From Vibrio intestinalis (lineage in GTDB: Bacteria > Pseudomonadota > Gammaproteobacteria > Enterobacterales > Vibrionaceae), in NCBI RefSeq assembly GCF_025195085.2, contig NZ_JANAVY020000014.1, positions 40,677-104,676 of the forward strand: 64,000 bases of DNA, given 5' to 3'. Shown one piece after another: positions 1 to 9,314 of the stretch; positions within the stretch are counted from its first letter, which is position 1; each line of letters begins with the position of its first letter. The notes beneath the pieces are model-generated. The model saw nothing but the letters and a program-made list of their open reading frames with translations. It was not told where the DNA came from and ran no database searches. The position numbers and the translations under genes were made by a program.

Positions 1-1028
1 CCTTCTTAACTAAATCGCAAATCAGCCGTTTGATGGCTATTTTACGTGGTGAGTTTCATTTCGAAGAAACGGCTGAGATCAGTATCGAAGTTGACCCGCG
101 TGAAATCGAAATGGATGTGTTGGATCACCTACGCGGTGAAGGCTTTAACCGTCTAAGTATCGGTGTACAGGACTTCAATAAAGAAGTTCAGCAACTGGTT
201 AACCGTGAGCAAGATGAAGAGTTCATCATTGAAATGGTTAAACGCGCGAAAAAGCTAGGCTTCCGCTCAACTAACCTAGACCTTATCTACGGTTTACCTA
301 AGCAGACGAAAGACTCTTTTGCGGATACCTTGAAGCAAGTGCTAGAGATGCAGCCGGGTCGTTTGTCTGTGTTTAACTATGCCCACATGCCGCAACTGTT
401 TGCTGCGCAACGTAAAATCAAAGATGAAGATTTACCGCAAGCCAAAGAGAAGATGGCTATCTTGCAAGATACTATCTCAACCCTTACCGGTGCTGGTTAT
501 CAGTTTATCGGTATGGACCACTTTGCGCTGCCAGATGATGAGCTCGCCGTGGCTCAGCGTAATGGCATTCTTCACCGCAACTTCCAAGGCTACACCACCC
601 AAGGTGAATGTGACCTGATTGGCTTTGGTGTATCAGCCATCTCTATGGTCGGTGATGCTTACGGCCAAAACCAAAAAGAGCTTAAGAAGTACTACGCTCA
701 GGTGAACGAGCAGCGTCATGCATTGTGGAAAGGCGTGGTGCTAGACCAAGATGATTTGATTCGTCGTGAAGTGATTAAACAGCTGATTTGTAACTTCAAA
801 CTGGATAAGAACTTCATTGAAAAAGAGTTTGGTTTAACCTTTAACCAATACTTCAAACAAGATTTAGAATTGCTGCAAACCTTCATCAATGATCAGCTGG
901 TGGAAGTTGATGATAATGAGATTCGCGTTACGCTGCGTGGCCGTCTTCTGATTCGTAATATCTGTATGTGTTTTGATAAATACCTACGCGATAAAGCCCG
1001 TCAGCAGCAGTTCTCTAGAGTGATCTAA
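1..1028 (+). CDS. hemN: Oxygen-independent coproporphyrinogen III oxidase, 3' part (HemN)
   Basis: HemN is a cytoplasmic radical-SAM enzyme that decarboxylates coproporphyrinogen III to protoporphyrinogen IX without oxygen (haem synthesis). The frame is open from base 3, before the first internal ATG at 30, so the gene enters from the left. The visible ~341 residues are the C-terminal three quarters of a ~457-residue protein; the CxxxCxxC iron-sulphur motif lies outside. Strong landmarks are AEISIEVDPRE, LIYGLPKQT, FNYAHMP, MDHFALPDDELA, HRNFQGYTTQ and the very C-terminal QQFSRVI, all close to E. coli HemN. No irregularity is seen. The identification rests on remembered family sequence, and is near certain. 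Confidence 0.96.
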   Translation, partial: FLTKSQISRLMAILRGEFHFEETAEISIEVDPREIEMDVLDHLRGEGFNRLSIGVQDFNKEVQQLVNREQDEEFIIEMVKRAKKLGFRSTNLDLIYGLPKQTKDSFADTLKQVLEMQPGRLSVFNYAHMPQLFAAQRKIKDEDLPQAKEKMAILQDTISTLTGAGYQFIGMDHFALPDDELAVAQRNGILHRNFQGYTTQGECDLIGFGVSAISMVGDAYGQNQKELKKYYAQVNEQRHALWKGVVLDQDDLIRREVIKQLICNFKLDKNFIEKEFGLTFNQYFKQDLELLQTFINDQLVEVDDNEIRVTLRGRLLIRNICMCFDKYLRDKARQQQFSRVI

Positions 1029-1048
1029 CTACTCGCGATCATAGTATT

Positions 1049-1075
1049 AAGCCACGAATTTGCGTGGCTTTGTTG
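1049..1075 (+). terminator. Rho-independent-like terminator after hemN
   Basis: An 8-bp stem AAGCCACG / CGTGGCTT with a 6-nt loop is followed by a weak T-rich tail. It lies between the convergent ends of hemN and ilvY and may serve both. Confidence 0.6.
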
Positions 1076-1088
1076 TATCTAGCGATGC

Positions 1089-1979
1089 TTAAAGCGCAAT
1101 GTATTTCTCTTGTGCAACCTTCCATAGCGCTTTAACTAGCGGGTTGTCCAGCTGAGAACGCTTGCAACACACTCCTAGCTCAAACGGTGCAATGGAGGCG
1201 ACTTTAAGCCTTTCTATCTTATCTCTTACTGGGCTGTTGTTAATCACCACGTCAGGGGCAATACCCACGCCACAACCTAGCGCCACCATACTAACAATCG
1301 CTTCATGGCCAGCCACTTGAGCATAGATGTTCGGTTTAATCTTCATTGTTTTAAACCAAGTGTTTGCACGTTCTCTGGCGGTTCCTGCTTCCGGCACGAT
1401 GAAAGGGATTTGGCTCCAATCAGGTTGCTCTTGCTGCAAGTGTTGAGCGAAGTTGCTGATACCCGCAGGGGCAATTACAGAAAGCGGAATTTCACTGATC
1501 GGTTCAAATTCAATTCGCGATGGTAATTGGTCAGGCATGGCCGAAATTGCGATGTCAGCGTCATCACTTAATACCTTATCAATGGCTTGTGCCGGATCGC
1601 CGGTAGAGAGTTTGAACTCAATAAAGGGGTGACGCAGTCTAAATTCAGACAGCAGCTCAGGTAAATGGCTATAGCTGGCCGTTACTGAGCAAAACAGACG
1701 AATTTCACCTTTAAGCTCTTGGTCGAGCTCGGCAAATTGCGCGTGATAGTTTTGCCACTCGGCCAGTATGTTTAGCGCAACAGGTAATAGCTTCTTACCT
1801 GATGGGGTGAGCTCAACACTGCGATTGTCACGCAATAACAAAGCTTGGCCAGTTTCCGCTTCGAGTTTTTGTATCTGACGGCTGAGTGCAGAAGGGCTGA
1901 TGTGCATGGCAGAGGCTGTCTTGGCAAAGCTTTTGGTTTCACATAAGTGAATGAAGAGCTGTAAACATTTGATGTTCAT
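1089..1979 (-). CDS. ilvY: LysR-type activator of ilvC (IlvY)
   Basis: This 296-residue LysR-family protein has the usual N-terminal winged helix-turn-helix (about residues 1-60, containing SFAKTASAMHISPSALSRQI) and a C-terminal effector domain. The length fits E. coli IlvY (297 aa). It is divergent from ilvC with 168 bp between the start codons, the conserved ilvY-ilvC arrangement. IlvY is known to activate ilvC when its inducers acetolactate or acetohydroxybutyrate are present and to repress its own gene. The assignment rests on domain plus position. Confidence 0.93.
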   Translation of the reverse strand: MNIKCLQLFIHLCETKSFAKTASAMHISPSALSRQIQKLEAETGQALLLRDNRSVELTPSGKKLLPVALNILAEWQNYHAQFAELDQELKGEIRLFCSVTASYSHLPELLSEFRLRHPFIEFKLSTGDPAQAIDKVLSDDADIAISAMPDQLPSRIEFEPISEIPLSVIAPAGISNFAQHLQQEQPDWSQIPFIVPEAGTARERANTWFKTMKIKPNIYAQVAGHEAIVSMVALGCGVGIAPDVVINNSPVRDKIERLKVASIAPFELGVCCKRSQLDNPLVKALWKVAQEKYIAL

Positions 1980-2147
1980 TAACTGGCAGTCCCTTTAAGA
2001 GCAGAGATGAAGTCTACGTTGCATTTTTTGCAATAACTAATTGTGAATATATCACTTTAAGCAATTTAATGTCTGCATTAGTATCGAGTTATTCAGTAGT
2101 CAAACCTACTGACCGTATGGACATAATTCTTAAAGGAGCGCCCAGCA
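1980..2147. promoter_or_regulatory. ilvY-ilvC divergent regulatory region
   Basis: The 168-bp intergenic region holds two inverted repeats: TTGCA-N5-TGCAA at 2019-2033 and GTGA-N5-TCAC at 2043-2055. Both are spaced suitably to be IlvY (LysR-type) operators. An AAGGAG ribosome-binding site precedes the ilvC ATG. The operator roles are inferred from position and symmetry only. Confidence 0.6.
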
Positions 2148-3632
2148 ATGGCTAACTATTTCAATACATTAAACTTGCGTGAGCAGCTAGACCAACTAGG
2201 TCGCTGCCGTTTTATGGATCGTAGTGAGTTTGCAACAGAAGCAGACTACCTAAAAGGTAAGAAAGTGGTGATTGTCGGTTGTGGTGCTCAAGGTCTTAAC
2301 CAAGGTCTGAACATGCGTGACTCTGGCCTAGATGTCTCTTATGCACTGCGCCAAGCGGCTATCGACGAAAAGCGTCAGTCGTTCAAAAATGCTCAAGAAA
2401 ATGGCTTTGAAGTAGGTAGCTACGAAACGCTAATCCCTCAAGCGGACCTAGTGGTAAACCTTACTCCAGATAAACAGCATACCAATGTAGTTGAGACAGT
2501 AATGCCTTTAATGAAGCAAGGCGCTGCATTAGGTTACTCGCACGGCTTTAACGTAGTAGAAGAGGGCATGCAAATTCGTAAAGATCTAACGGTTGTTATG
2601 GTTGCACCTAAGTGTCCAGGTACAGAAGTACGTGAAGAATACAAACGTGGCTTTGGCGTACCAACCCTAATCGCTGTTCACCCAGAGAACGACCCACAAG
2701 GTGAAGGCTGGGATATCGCCAAAGCATGGGCAGCTGCGACAGGTGGTCACCGCGCAGGTTGTCTAGAGTCTTCATTCGTAGCAGAAGTGAAATCTGACCT
2801 AATGGGTGAGCAAACTATCCTATGTGGCATGCTGCAAGCTGGCTCTATCGTATGTTACGAGAAGATGATTGCTGACGGCATCGACCCAGGCTACGCAGGT
2901 AAGCTGCTTCAATACGGCTGGGAAACCATCACAGAAGCACTGAAGTTTGGTGGCATCACCCACATGATGGACCGTCTATCAAACCCAGCTAAGATTAAAG
3001 CATTTGAGCTGTCAGAAGAGCTTAAAGATCTAATGCGCCCACTGTACAACAAGCACATGGATGACATCATCCAAGGTGAGTTCTCAAGCACTATGATGGC
3101 TGACTGGGCGAATGATGATGTGAACCTACTAGGCTGGCGTGCTGAAACAGGCGAAACGGCATTTGAAAACTACCCATCAACCGATGTTGAGATTTCAGAG
3201 CAAGAGTACTTTGATAACGGCATCCTAATGATTGCCATGGTACGTGCAGGCGTTGAGTTAGCATTCGAAGCGATGACAGCATCAGGCATCATCGATGAGT
3301 CAGCGTACTACGAATCACTGCATGAGCTACCACTAATCGCGAACACCATTGCACGTAAGCGTCTATACGAGATGAACGTAGTAATTTCAGATACAGCAGA
3401 ATACGGTAACTACCTATTCGCTAATGTAGCAACACCGCTACTGCGTGAGAAGTTCATGCCTTCAGTAGGCACGGACGTTATCGGTAAAGGCCTAGGTGAA
3501 GCATCTAACCAAGTAGATAACGCAACGCTAATCGCAGTAAATGAAGCGATTCGTAACCACCCAGTAGAATACATCGGTGAAGAGCTACGTGGGTATATGA
3601 CCGATATGAAGAACATCGCGGTGGGTGGCTAA
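2148..3632 (+). CDS. ilvC: Ketol-acid reductoisomerase, class II (IlvC)
   Basis: IlvC converts acetolactate and acetohydroxybutyrate to the dihydroxy acids of valine and isoleucine synthesis using NADPH and Mg2+. The 494-residue length is that of the long, class II form (E. coli 491 aa), with duplicated knotted C-terminal domains. The Rossmann motif VVIVGCGAQGLNQGLNMRDSG is near residue 40, followed by ALRQ, which contains the arginine typical of NADPH use. The cytoplasmic enzyme is transcribed away from ilvY, its regulator. A good Shine-Dalgarno (AAGGAG) supports the start at 2148. Confidence 0.97.
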   Translation: MANYFNTLNLREQLDQLGRCRFMDRSEFATEADYLKGKKVVIVGCGAQGLNQGLNMRDSGLDVSYALRQAAIDEKRQSFKNAQENGFEVGSYETLIPQADLVVNLTPDKQHTNVVETVMPLMKQGAALGYSHGFNVVEEGMQIRKDLTVVMVAPKCPGTEVREEYKRGFGVPTLIAVHPENDPQGEGWDIAKAWAAATGGHRAGCLESSFVAEVKSDLMGEQTILCGMLQAGSIVCYEKMIADGIDPGYAGKLLQYGWETITEALKFGGITHMMDRLSNPAKIKAFELSEELKDLMRPLYNKHMDDIIQGEFSSTMMADWANDDVNLLGWRAETGETAFENYPSTDVEISEQEYFDNGILMIAMVRAGVELAFEAMTASGIIDESAYYESLHELPLIANTIARKRLYEMNVVISDTAEYGNYLFANVATPLLREKFMPSVGTDVIGKGLGEASNQVDNATLIAVNEAIRNHPVEYIGEELRGYMTDMKNIAVGG

Positions 3633-3808
3633 ATTACTTGCCTTAATGTTTTATTTCGTTGTCGAAGGTGCTCATTTGCGACTGCAAACTGCGCGCCTTC
3701 TCCTAGAAATAAAACCTTAATACTGCGTAATTGCAAACAAATAGCAAAGCAGTAAGAACTCCAGGCTGACTGGGGTGATAAATACAAAAAAACACAACAT
3801 CTAAAAAC

Positions 3809-3838
3809 AAAGGGCTTGGTCACTGACCAAGCCCTTTT
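3809..3838. terminator. Bidirectional terminator between ilvC and ubiK
   Basis: A strong stem AAAGGGCTTGGT / ACCAAGCCCTTT with T-rich flank on the + side and A-rich flank on the left lies between the convergent genes ilvC and ubiK. The preceding 175 bp after ilvC show no gene that I can support. Confidence 0.8.
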
Positions 3839-3864
3839 CTTTTGTGTTCATTAAACGTATTGGA

Positions 3865-4116
3865 TTACTTGTCTGCTAGTTTTTCTTCTAGGTCAGCCAG
3901 TTTCTTTTCCATTTCCGTTAGCTTTTGGCGTGTGCGTAGCAGTACTTGAGTTTGTACATCAAACTCTTCGCGGCTGACAACATCAAGCTTATTCAGTTGG
4001 CCTTGGATTACTTGGCGAACTTTTTGGTCAACGTCTGAACCTAGGTCTTTCACTGGTTGAGGCATTGAGTCATGAATCTGTTTAGCGATCTGCTCTAATT
4101 TTTTTGGATCAAACAT
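3865..4116 (-). CDS. ubiK: Ubiquinone biosynthesis accessory factor UbiK (BMFP domain)
   Basis: UbiK (formerly YqiC) is a small accessory protein of aerobic ubiquinone synthesis that works with the UbiJ lipid-binding factor. The protein has 83 residues, starts MFDPKKLEQIAKQIHDSMP, carries the family signature VSREEFDVQTQVLLRTRQKL and ends in a coiled-coil (LTEMEKKLADLEEKLADK), as in E. coli YqiC. I place the start at the ATG at 4116 because AGGAG lies 11 nt upstream; an in-frame GTG at 4128 has no room for a ribosome-binding site. Confidence 0.9.
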   Translation of the reverse strand: MFDPKKLEQIAKQIHDSMPQPVKDLGSDVDQKVRQVIQGQLNKLDVVSREEFDVQTQVLLRTRQKLTEMEKKLADLEEKLADK

Positions 4117-4213
4117 AGTGGTTATCACTCCTGTATCTTTGACGACATTTTAAGTAATTCAATCTAGAAAGTCGCCCATTAGAGAGTAAAAAAGCGATTC
4201 AAGTTGAGAGGTA

Positions 4214-4239
4214 GAAAAAAGGCCACCGAAGTGGCCTTT
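4214..4239 (-). terminator. Terminator of the vexRAB operon
   Basis: The stem AAAGGCCAC / GTGGCCTTT with a 4-nt loop is followed on the - strand by a run of T, 15 bp after the vexB stop codon. Confidence 0.85.
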
Positions 4240-4253
4240 AGCGACTTAACAAC

Positions 4254-7200
4254 TTATTGGTTGTTTTTCGCGAGTTCGCGACAAGCCGCTTTCGCTTCGT
4301 CAACTCGCGCTAGCTTTTCCAGATCTTTGTCCTCTACAAATACTGGCAGAGGTTTGTGTTTCTCTGCTAGGTAGCTGTAGATAACTGGCAGTACGAATAG
4401 GGTAAACAGAGTACCAATCGCTAGACCAGCAACGATAACAATACCGATACTGAAGCGCTGAGCAGCACCTGCACCTGTTGCGTACATCAGTGGGATAAGA
4501 CCTGCAATCATCGCTGCAGTGGTCATTAGGATAGGGCGTAGACGTACTTTTGCCGCTTCCATAACTGCTTCGATACGGTTTTTCTTATTGTGTAGCTGCT
4601 CTTCTTTCGCAACCTCACAAATCAAAATACCGTGCTTGGTGATAAGACCAACAAGCGTAATCAAACCAACCTGCGAGTAGATGTTCATGGTTGCTGCGCC
4701 CCATGCTAGGGCAATCAAAGCACCACAAATCGCAAGCGGTACAGAGACCATGATAACCACTGGGTCTTTCAGAGATTCAAACTGAATCGCAAGAACCAAG
4801 AAGATGATCGCCAATGCCAAACCAAAGGTGGCGTATAGCGCGCTACCTTCTGTTACGTACTGACGGGCTTCACCCATGTAGTCATGGTTGTAACCAGCTG
4901 GTAGTTTGCTTTCCGCAATGTCTTCAAACCATGTAATCGCATCACCCATTGCAGTGCCTGGAGCTGGTACCGCGCCCACGCTTGCTGAGTTTAGCTGGTT
5001 GAAGTGTGGTAGTGAGCGAGGCTCTGCCACAACATCAATGGTGATTAAGCTACCCAGAGGAATTGCATTACCATCTGCTGCACGCACATAGTAGTTTTTC
5101 ATCGATTCTGGGTTTAGACGCCACTTACGTTCTACTTGAGGGATAACCTCGTAAGAACGGCCGTTTAAGTCGATACGGTTTACATAACCATCCGCCATCA
5201 TAGTACCTAGCGTGATACCGATGTCTTGCATGGTCACGCCGTATGCACCTGCTTTGTCTTTGTCGATGTTGATTTTCATCGTCGCTGAATCGTAGTTTAG
5301 ATCCAAATCCGAGTAGACAAACATCGGGCTATTTTTCACTTCGGTCAGAACTTCTGTCGCGATAGTGAACAAGCTTTCAAAGCTATTCGGCGTTGTGATA
5401 ACAAATTGAATTGGTAGACCAGAACCCGCACCTGGAAGTTCAGGCATCTGGAATGCGGTTACCGCCATTCCTGGTACTTCACCAACCAATTGACCTACAC
5501 GGTTAGCCACTTCAGACTGAGACGCTTCACGCTCGCTCCAAGGTACCATCGAGGCAATACCAAACGCTTGGTTAGAGTTCGGCACACCCGTAAACACCTG
5601 CGCAAATTCTACTTCTGGCTGAGCAGACAGAATTTCATTTACGTGGTTCATGGTGTTTTGCAGGTAGTCTAAGTTCGCATTAGACGGGCCGGTACCCATC
5701 AGCATTACTGCACCTTTATCTTCTGATGGCGCGAGTTCACTTGGGATGAACTTAAACAGAATCGGAAGGCTAGCAAATACAATAATACCGAACGCAAGTA
5801 CCACTGGACGATGATCCATGACCGCTTGAAGCATACGCTCATAACGGTTAGTCATGCGTTCTAGAACAGAGTGTACCTTTTGCTCAAACTTGCTTGGCTC
5901 TTCATTCGCCTTAAGCATTTTTGAACACATCATCGGTGATAGGGTCAGAGCCACAATACCGGATACAAATACCGAGCCGGCAAGTGTTAAAGCAAACTCT
6001 TTAAAGAGCGAGCCTGTAATACCACCCATCATCGCGATTGGCGCATATACCGCACCTAGCGTCAGTGTCATTGCAATTACTGGAACGGCAATTTCACGTG
6101 TACCAATGATCGCCGCTCTAAACGGAGATTCACCCAACTTGATATGACGGTCGACGTTCTCAAGAACAACGATCGCATCATCCACCACCAGACCGATGGC
6201 CAGTACCATCGCCAGTAGCGTCATCAAGTTCCACGAGAAGCCGATAGATTGCATGACCATTGCCACACCGATTAACGACAGTGGAATAGTCACAATCGGG
6301 ATCAGTACTGCACGGAACGAACCTAGGAACAAGGTAATCACGATCAGTACGATTAACGCCGCTTCCAAGATAGTCTTGATTACTTCTTGAATGGACTCGT
6401 TGATCGCAACCGTTGAGTCGTACATCACGTTCATGGAGATGTTGCTCGGTAGGTTACGTTCTAACTGAGGAAGTAAATCTAAGACATCGGCTGCGATGTT
6501 AATTGGGTTAGCACTAGGTGCTGCGTTGATCGCTGCAACCACGGCCTCTTGGCCGTTAGCACTCGCGCGGTAAATATCGTGGCTTTTCTCTAGTGTTACT
6601 TTCGCGATATCGCCAAGACGAATCACTTCACCTTCAGCACCAGATTTCACCACCAGCGCTTCAAGTTCGTCAGTGTTCGATACCTGAGTATCGGCACTAC
6701 CGTTGTAAAGCACCATCTCACCGATAGCTTGACCTGTCGCTGATTGGTAGTTGTTGGCGTTAAGTACGCCCATCACATCAGATGCAGTTAGGTTAAGCGC
6801 CGCCATTTTTGCAGGGTCTAGCCATACGCGCAGTGCGTATTTCATACCACCGTAGAGATCAACCTTAGATACACCACTTACCGTGAAGAGCTGAGGGTTG
6901 ATTACACGTTCTAGGTAGTCAGTGATCTGACTAGACGACAACTCATCACTGGTGAAACCAATGTAAAGTACCGCTGTGGTAGAACCGGTAGACATAGTTA
7001 CAGTTGGGTCTTCCGCTTCTTTTGGAAGCTGAGAACGAACTGAGTTTGTCTTGGCCAAAACGTCAGACAGTGCCGCATTCGGGTCAGTGTTGAGCTTCAT
7101 GTTTACGGTAATCGTAGATGAGCCCAAAACAGACGAAGACGTCATATAGTCGATGTTGTCGGCCTGTGCGACCGCTTGTTCCAATGGCTGAGTAATGAAG

Positions 7201-7382
7201 CCTTGAATCAAGTCAGCACTGGCACCGTAGTAGCCAGTAGACACGGTGATTACCGTGTTTGTCATTTCTGGGTATTCACGCACCTGCATCTTGAATATTG
7301 CTTGGAAACCAAGCAAGGCTATCAAGAAGCTGATCGAAATCGCCAGAACTGGACGTTTAATAAAAACATCAGTAAAGCGCAT
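4254..7382 (-). CDS. vexB: RND efflux pump inner-membrane transporter (VexB)
   Basis: A 1042-residue HAE1-type RND transporter that exports bile salts, detergents and drugs in exchange for protons, acting in a tripartite complex through the inner and outer membranes. It has the RND layout of 12 membrane helices with two large periplasmic loops. The proton-relay acids are visible in TM4 (GLVVDDAIVVLEN, about residue 405) and the conserved lysine in TM10 (GLITKHGILICE). It follows vexA by 11 bp. The position beside ilvC/ubiK and the order vexR-vexA-vexB match the vexRAB operon of V. cholerae. No outer-membrane channel gene is nearby, so a TolC-type channel from elsewhere is expected. Confidence 0.92.
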   Translation of the reverse strand: MRFTDVFIKRPVLAISISFLIALLGFQAIFKMQVREYPEMTNTVITVSTGYYGASADLIQGFITQPLEQAVAQADNIDYMTSSSVLGSSTITVNMKLNTDPNAALSDVLAKTNSVRSQLPKEAEDPTVTMSTGSTTAVLYIGFTSDELSSSQITDYLERVINPQLFTVSGVSKVDLYGGMKYALRVWLDPAKMAALNLTASDVMGVLNANNYQSATGQAIGEMVLYNGSADTQVSNTDELEALVVKSGAEGEVIRLGDIAKVTLEKSHDIYRASANGQEAVVAAINAAPSANPINIAADVLDLLPQLERNLPSNISMNVMYDSTVAINESIQEVIKTILEAALIVLIVITLFLGSFRAVLIPIVTIPLSLIGVAMVMQSIGFSWNLMTLLAMVLAIGLVVDDAIVVLENVDRHIKLGESPFRAAIIGTREIAVPVIAMTLTLGAVYAPIAMMGGITGSLFKEFALTLAGSVFVSGIVALTLSPMMCSKMLKANEEPSKFEQKVHSVLERMTNRYERMLQAVMDHRPVVLAFGIIVFASLPILFKFIPSELAPSEDKGAVMLMGTGPSNANLDYLQNTMNHVNEILSAQPEVEFAQVFTGVPNSNQAFGIASMVPWSEREASQSEVANRVGQLVGEVPGMAVTAFQMPELPGAGSGLPIQFVITTPNSFESLFTIATEVLTEVKNSPMFVYSDLDLNYDSATMKINIDKDKAGAYGVTMQDIGITLGTMMADGYVNRIDLNGRSYEVIPQVERKWRLNPESMKNYYVRAADGNAIPLGSLITIDVVAEPRSLPHFNQLNSASVGAVPAPGTAMGDAITWFEDIAESKLPAGYNHDYMGEARQYVTEGSALYATFGLALAIIFLVLAIQFESLKDPVVIMVSVPLAICGALIALAWGAATMNIYSQVGLITLVGLITKHGILICEVAKEEQLHNKKNRIEAVMEAAKVRLRPILMTTAAMIAGLIPLMYATGAGAAQRFSIGIVIVAGLAIGTLFTLFVLPVIYSYLAEKHKPLPVFVEDKDLEKLARVDEAKAACRELAKNNQ

Positions 7383-7393
7383 GATTCCTCCAA

Positions 7394-8500
7394 TTACAGC
7401 ATTGGTGTTTCAGCTGGTGGGGTAGTTGCATCACTTTCTACGATGCGAACTTTCGCGTGGTTACTTAGACGAACTTGACCTGAAGTCACCACAACGTCGC
7501 CAGGTTTCACACCTTCCAGTACGTGTGCAACATCAGCGGCACGCTCACCGATTTTAACGACATGCTGCTTAACGCGTTTAACGCCTTCTTCTTCAGTTAC
7601 GATGTACACACTGTCACCGTAAAGCGTATAAGTAATCGCTGTTTGCTGAAGCGCTACTTGGTTTTCTAGCTTAGGAAGAATGATGTTAGCGCGTGCAAAC
7701 ATACCGCTACGCAATTGACCATCGCTGTTAGGAATATCTGCTTGAACTTGAATCAGACCGCTTTGAACGTTTACAGCAGGCTCGATTGCAGATATAGAAC
7801 CTTCAAACGTTTTCTCTGGGTAAGCATCAACAAAAATGTCGACTTGTTGGTCAAGTTTGATGCGAGAAATGTCTGCTTGAGGAACAGTGAAGCGAAGGCG
7901 CATAACGGTGGTGTCTTCTAGACGAACAATATCACTACCTGCTTGTAGGTATTGGCCTAGGTAAACGTTACGAATACCAACGACACCAGCAAATGGCGCT
8001 TTGATTTCACGGCGGTCAATAGACGCTTTAAGGCTTTCAATTTCCGCTTGAAGTGAGAAGTAGTTTGCACCAGCTTCATCATACGCTTCTTTTGAAATAG
8101 ACCCTTTTTTGTATAGACCTTGGTAACGCTTGTACTTCGCTTTTGCTGCTGGCAGCTTAGCTTGAGCACTCTTTAGGTTAGCTCTTTCAACTTCAGAGTC
8201 CAAAGTGATAAGAGGCTGACCTTCTTCAACTTGAGTACCTGACTCAAAGCTGATCACGTCAATCACACCGCTAGTTTCGTTAGCTACGGTAACGCCTTGG
8301 TTTGGCTCAATGAAACCGATCGCTTCAATCACTGGCACCCAGTCGGTAGCTTGTACTTCAGTCACCGTTACCGGAAACTCAGGTTCTGGTAGGTTTGCCA
8401 TGTACTCGGCAATTTTTTGTTGCTTGAATAGATTGAAACCAATCACACTACCAAACAGTAGTACGACGATAACAATCATAAAGAAAGTCCACTTTTTCAT
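7394..8500 (-). CDS. vexA: RND periplasmic adaptor (VexA)
   Basis: This 368-residue membrane-fusion protein links the VexB transporter to a TolC-type channel. An N-terminal hydrophobic segment (about residues 5-23) anchors or exports it. The lipoyl half-motifs surround an alpha-hairpin (about residues 100-160), and a GVVGIRNVYLGQYLQAG motif typical of adaptors follows near residue 180. The gene lies 18 bp after vexR and 11 bp before vexB, so the three are co-transcribed. No lipobox is evident. Confidence 0.92.
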   Translation of the reverse strand: MKKWTFFMIVIVVLLFGSVIGFNLFKQQKIAEYMANLPEPEFPVTVTEVQATDWVPVIEAIGFIEPNQGVTVANETSGVIDVISFESGTQVEEGQPLITLDSEVERANLKSAQAKLPAAKAKYKRYQGLYKKGSISKEAYDEAGANYFSLQAEIESLKASIDRREIKAPFAGVVGIRNVYLGQYLQAGSDIVRLEDTTVMRLRFTVPQADISRIKLDQQVDIFVDAYPEKTFEGSISAIEPAVNVQSGLIQVQADIPNSDGQLRSGMFARANIILPKLENQVALQQTAITYTLYGDSVYIVTEEEGVKRVKQHVVKIGERAADVAHVLEGVKPGDVVVTSGQVRLSNHAKVRIVESDATTPPAETPML

Positions 8501-8518
8501 TCTATTAAGAACTCCAAG

Positions 8519-9100
8519 TTAGTGATTAATTATTGCATCCCAGCTTGCGTCGATAGCGGCTTCAAGTGCCTCGTCGTCAAGATGGTAAAATCCCAAAGCG
8601 TGTTTTCGAGCAAGCGCAACACAAGCTTCAAAAGTTAGCCCCGAAAGTACTTCGTTCGCTAGAGGTTTAAATACGCCTTGCTCTTTGCCTTCTTCGAACA
8701 ATCGGTCTACCTTAAAGAACATCTTCTTTTCTAATAGTCGGATTGATATCTCGGAAGAACAAGGAAGCGATTCGTATTGAACCCGGTTACTCAATGCATT
8801 GATGTTTGACGCCGCTAAGTTCCAAATGTTCAACCACATAGTACGATAGCGTACTTTTAACGGTTCAGAATCATCGACATCAGCCTGAACCGCAGTAGCG
8901 ATTCGTTGAGCGACGCGCAAACGCACTTCGTTGAGTAAATCTTCTTTGTCGGAGAAGTAACAGTAGATAGTGCCCGCTGCAACGCCGGCTTGTTTCGCCA
9001 CTTTATGCATTGAAAGGCCATGAAAGCCCGTCTCTGCAATCAGCTTTTCGGCTGCATCGAGTATCTGCTGTTGCTTATCTACGTTAGTGTTGTTGGCCAT
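8519..9100 (-). CDS. vexR: TetR-family regulator of the efflux operon (VexR)
   Basis: A 193-residue TetR-type protein. The N-terminal helix-turn-helix spans about residues 10-55 (LIAETGFHGLSMHKVAKQAG, then AGTIYCYFSDKEDLL); the rest is a ligand-binding/dimer domain. As the first gene of the vexR-vexA-vexB operon it is well placed to control itself and the pump. The V. cholerae VexR is reported to activate the operon in response to pump substrates, which is unusual for a TetR protein. A perfect 22-bp palindrome lies 15 bp upstream of its start. Confidence 0.9.
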   Translation of the reverse strand: MANNTNVDKQQQILDAAEKLIAETGFHGLSMHKVAKQAGVAAGTIYCYFSDKEDLLNEVRLRVAQRIATAVQADVDDSEPLKVRYRTMWLNIWNLAASNINALSNRVQYESLPCSSEISIRLLEKKMFFKVDRLFEEGKEQGVFKPLANEVLSGLTFEACVALARKHALGFYHLDDEALEAAIDASWDAIINH

Positions 9101-9114
9101 TATATGAAACCACC

Positions 9115-9136
9115 AATGAATGAACGTTCATTCATT
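9115..9136. promoter_or_regulatory. Perfect 22-bp palindrome, likely VexR operator
   Basis: The half-sites AATGAATGAAC and GTTCATTCATT are exact reverse complements with no spacer, immediately upstream of vexR. The form (TGAACGTTCA centre) is typical of TetR-family operators. Confidence 0.82.
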
Positions 9137-9314
9137 ATAGACCAATTACTGCCCACTAGTGCAATAAAATTTATACAAAAATCAGGAAAATTAGTCGATT
9201 ACTGGCTCTATATTTGTCAGATAGGGTGGCCAAATTGGTCGACGTATTAATAATAGCAATTGAACTATTGCGCCATTATTATAAGCGCCATTATTTTTAC
9301 CCAATGAGAACTCC

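Noticed and set aside
3629..3823. 64-codon frame between ilvC and ubiK
   Set aside because: It overlaps the ilvC stop and the terminator, with no ribosome-binding site and no recognisable sequence.
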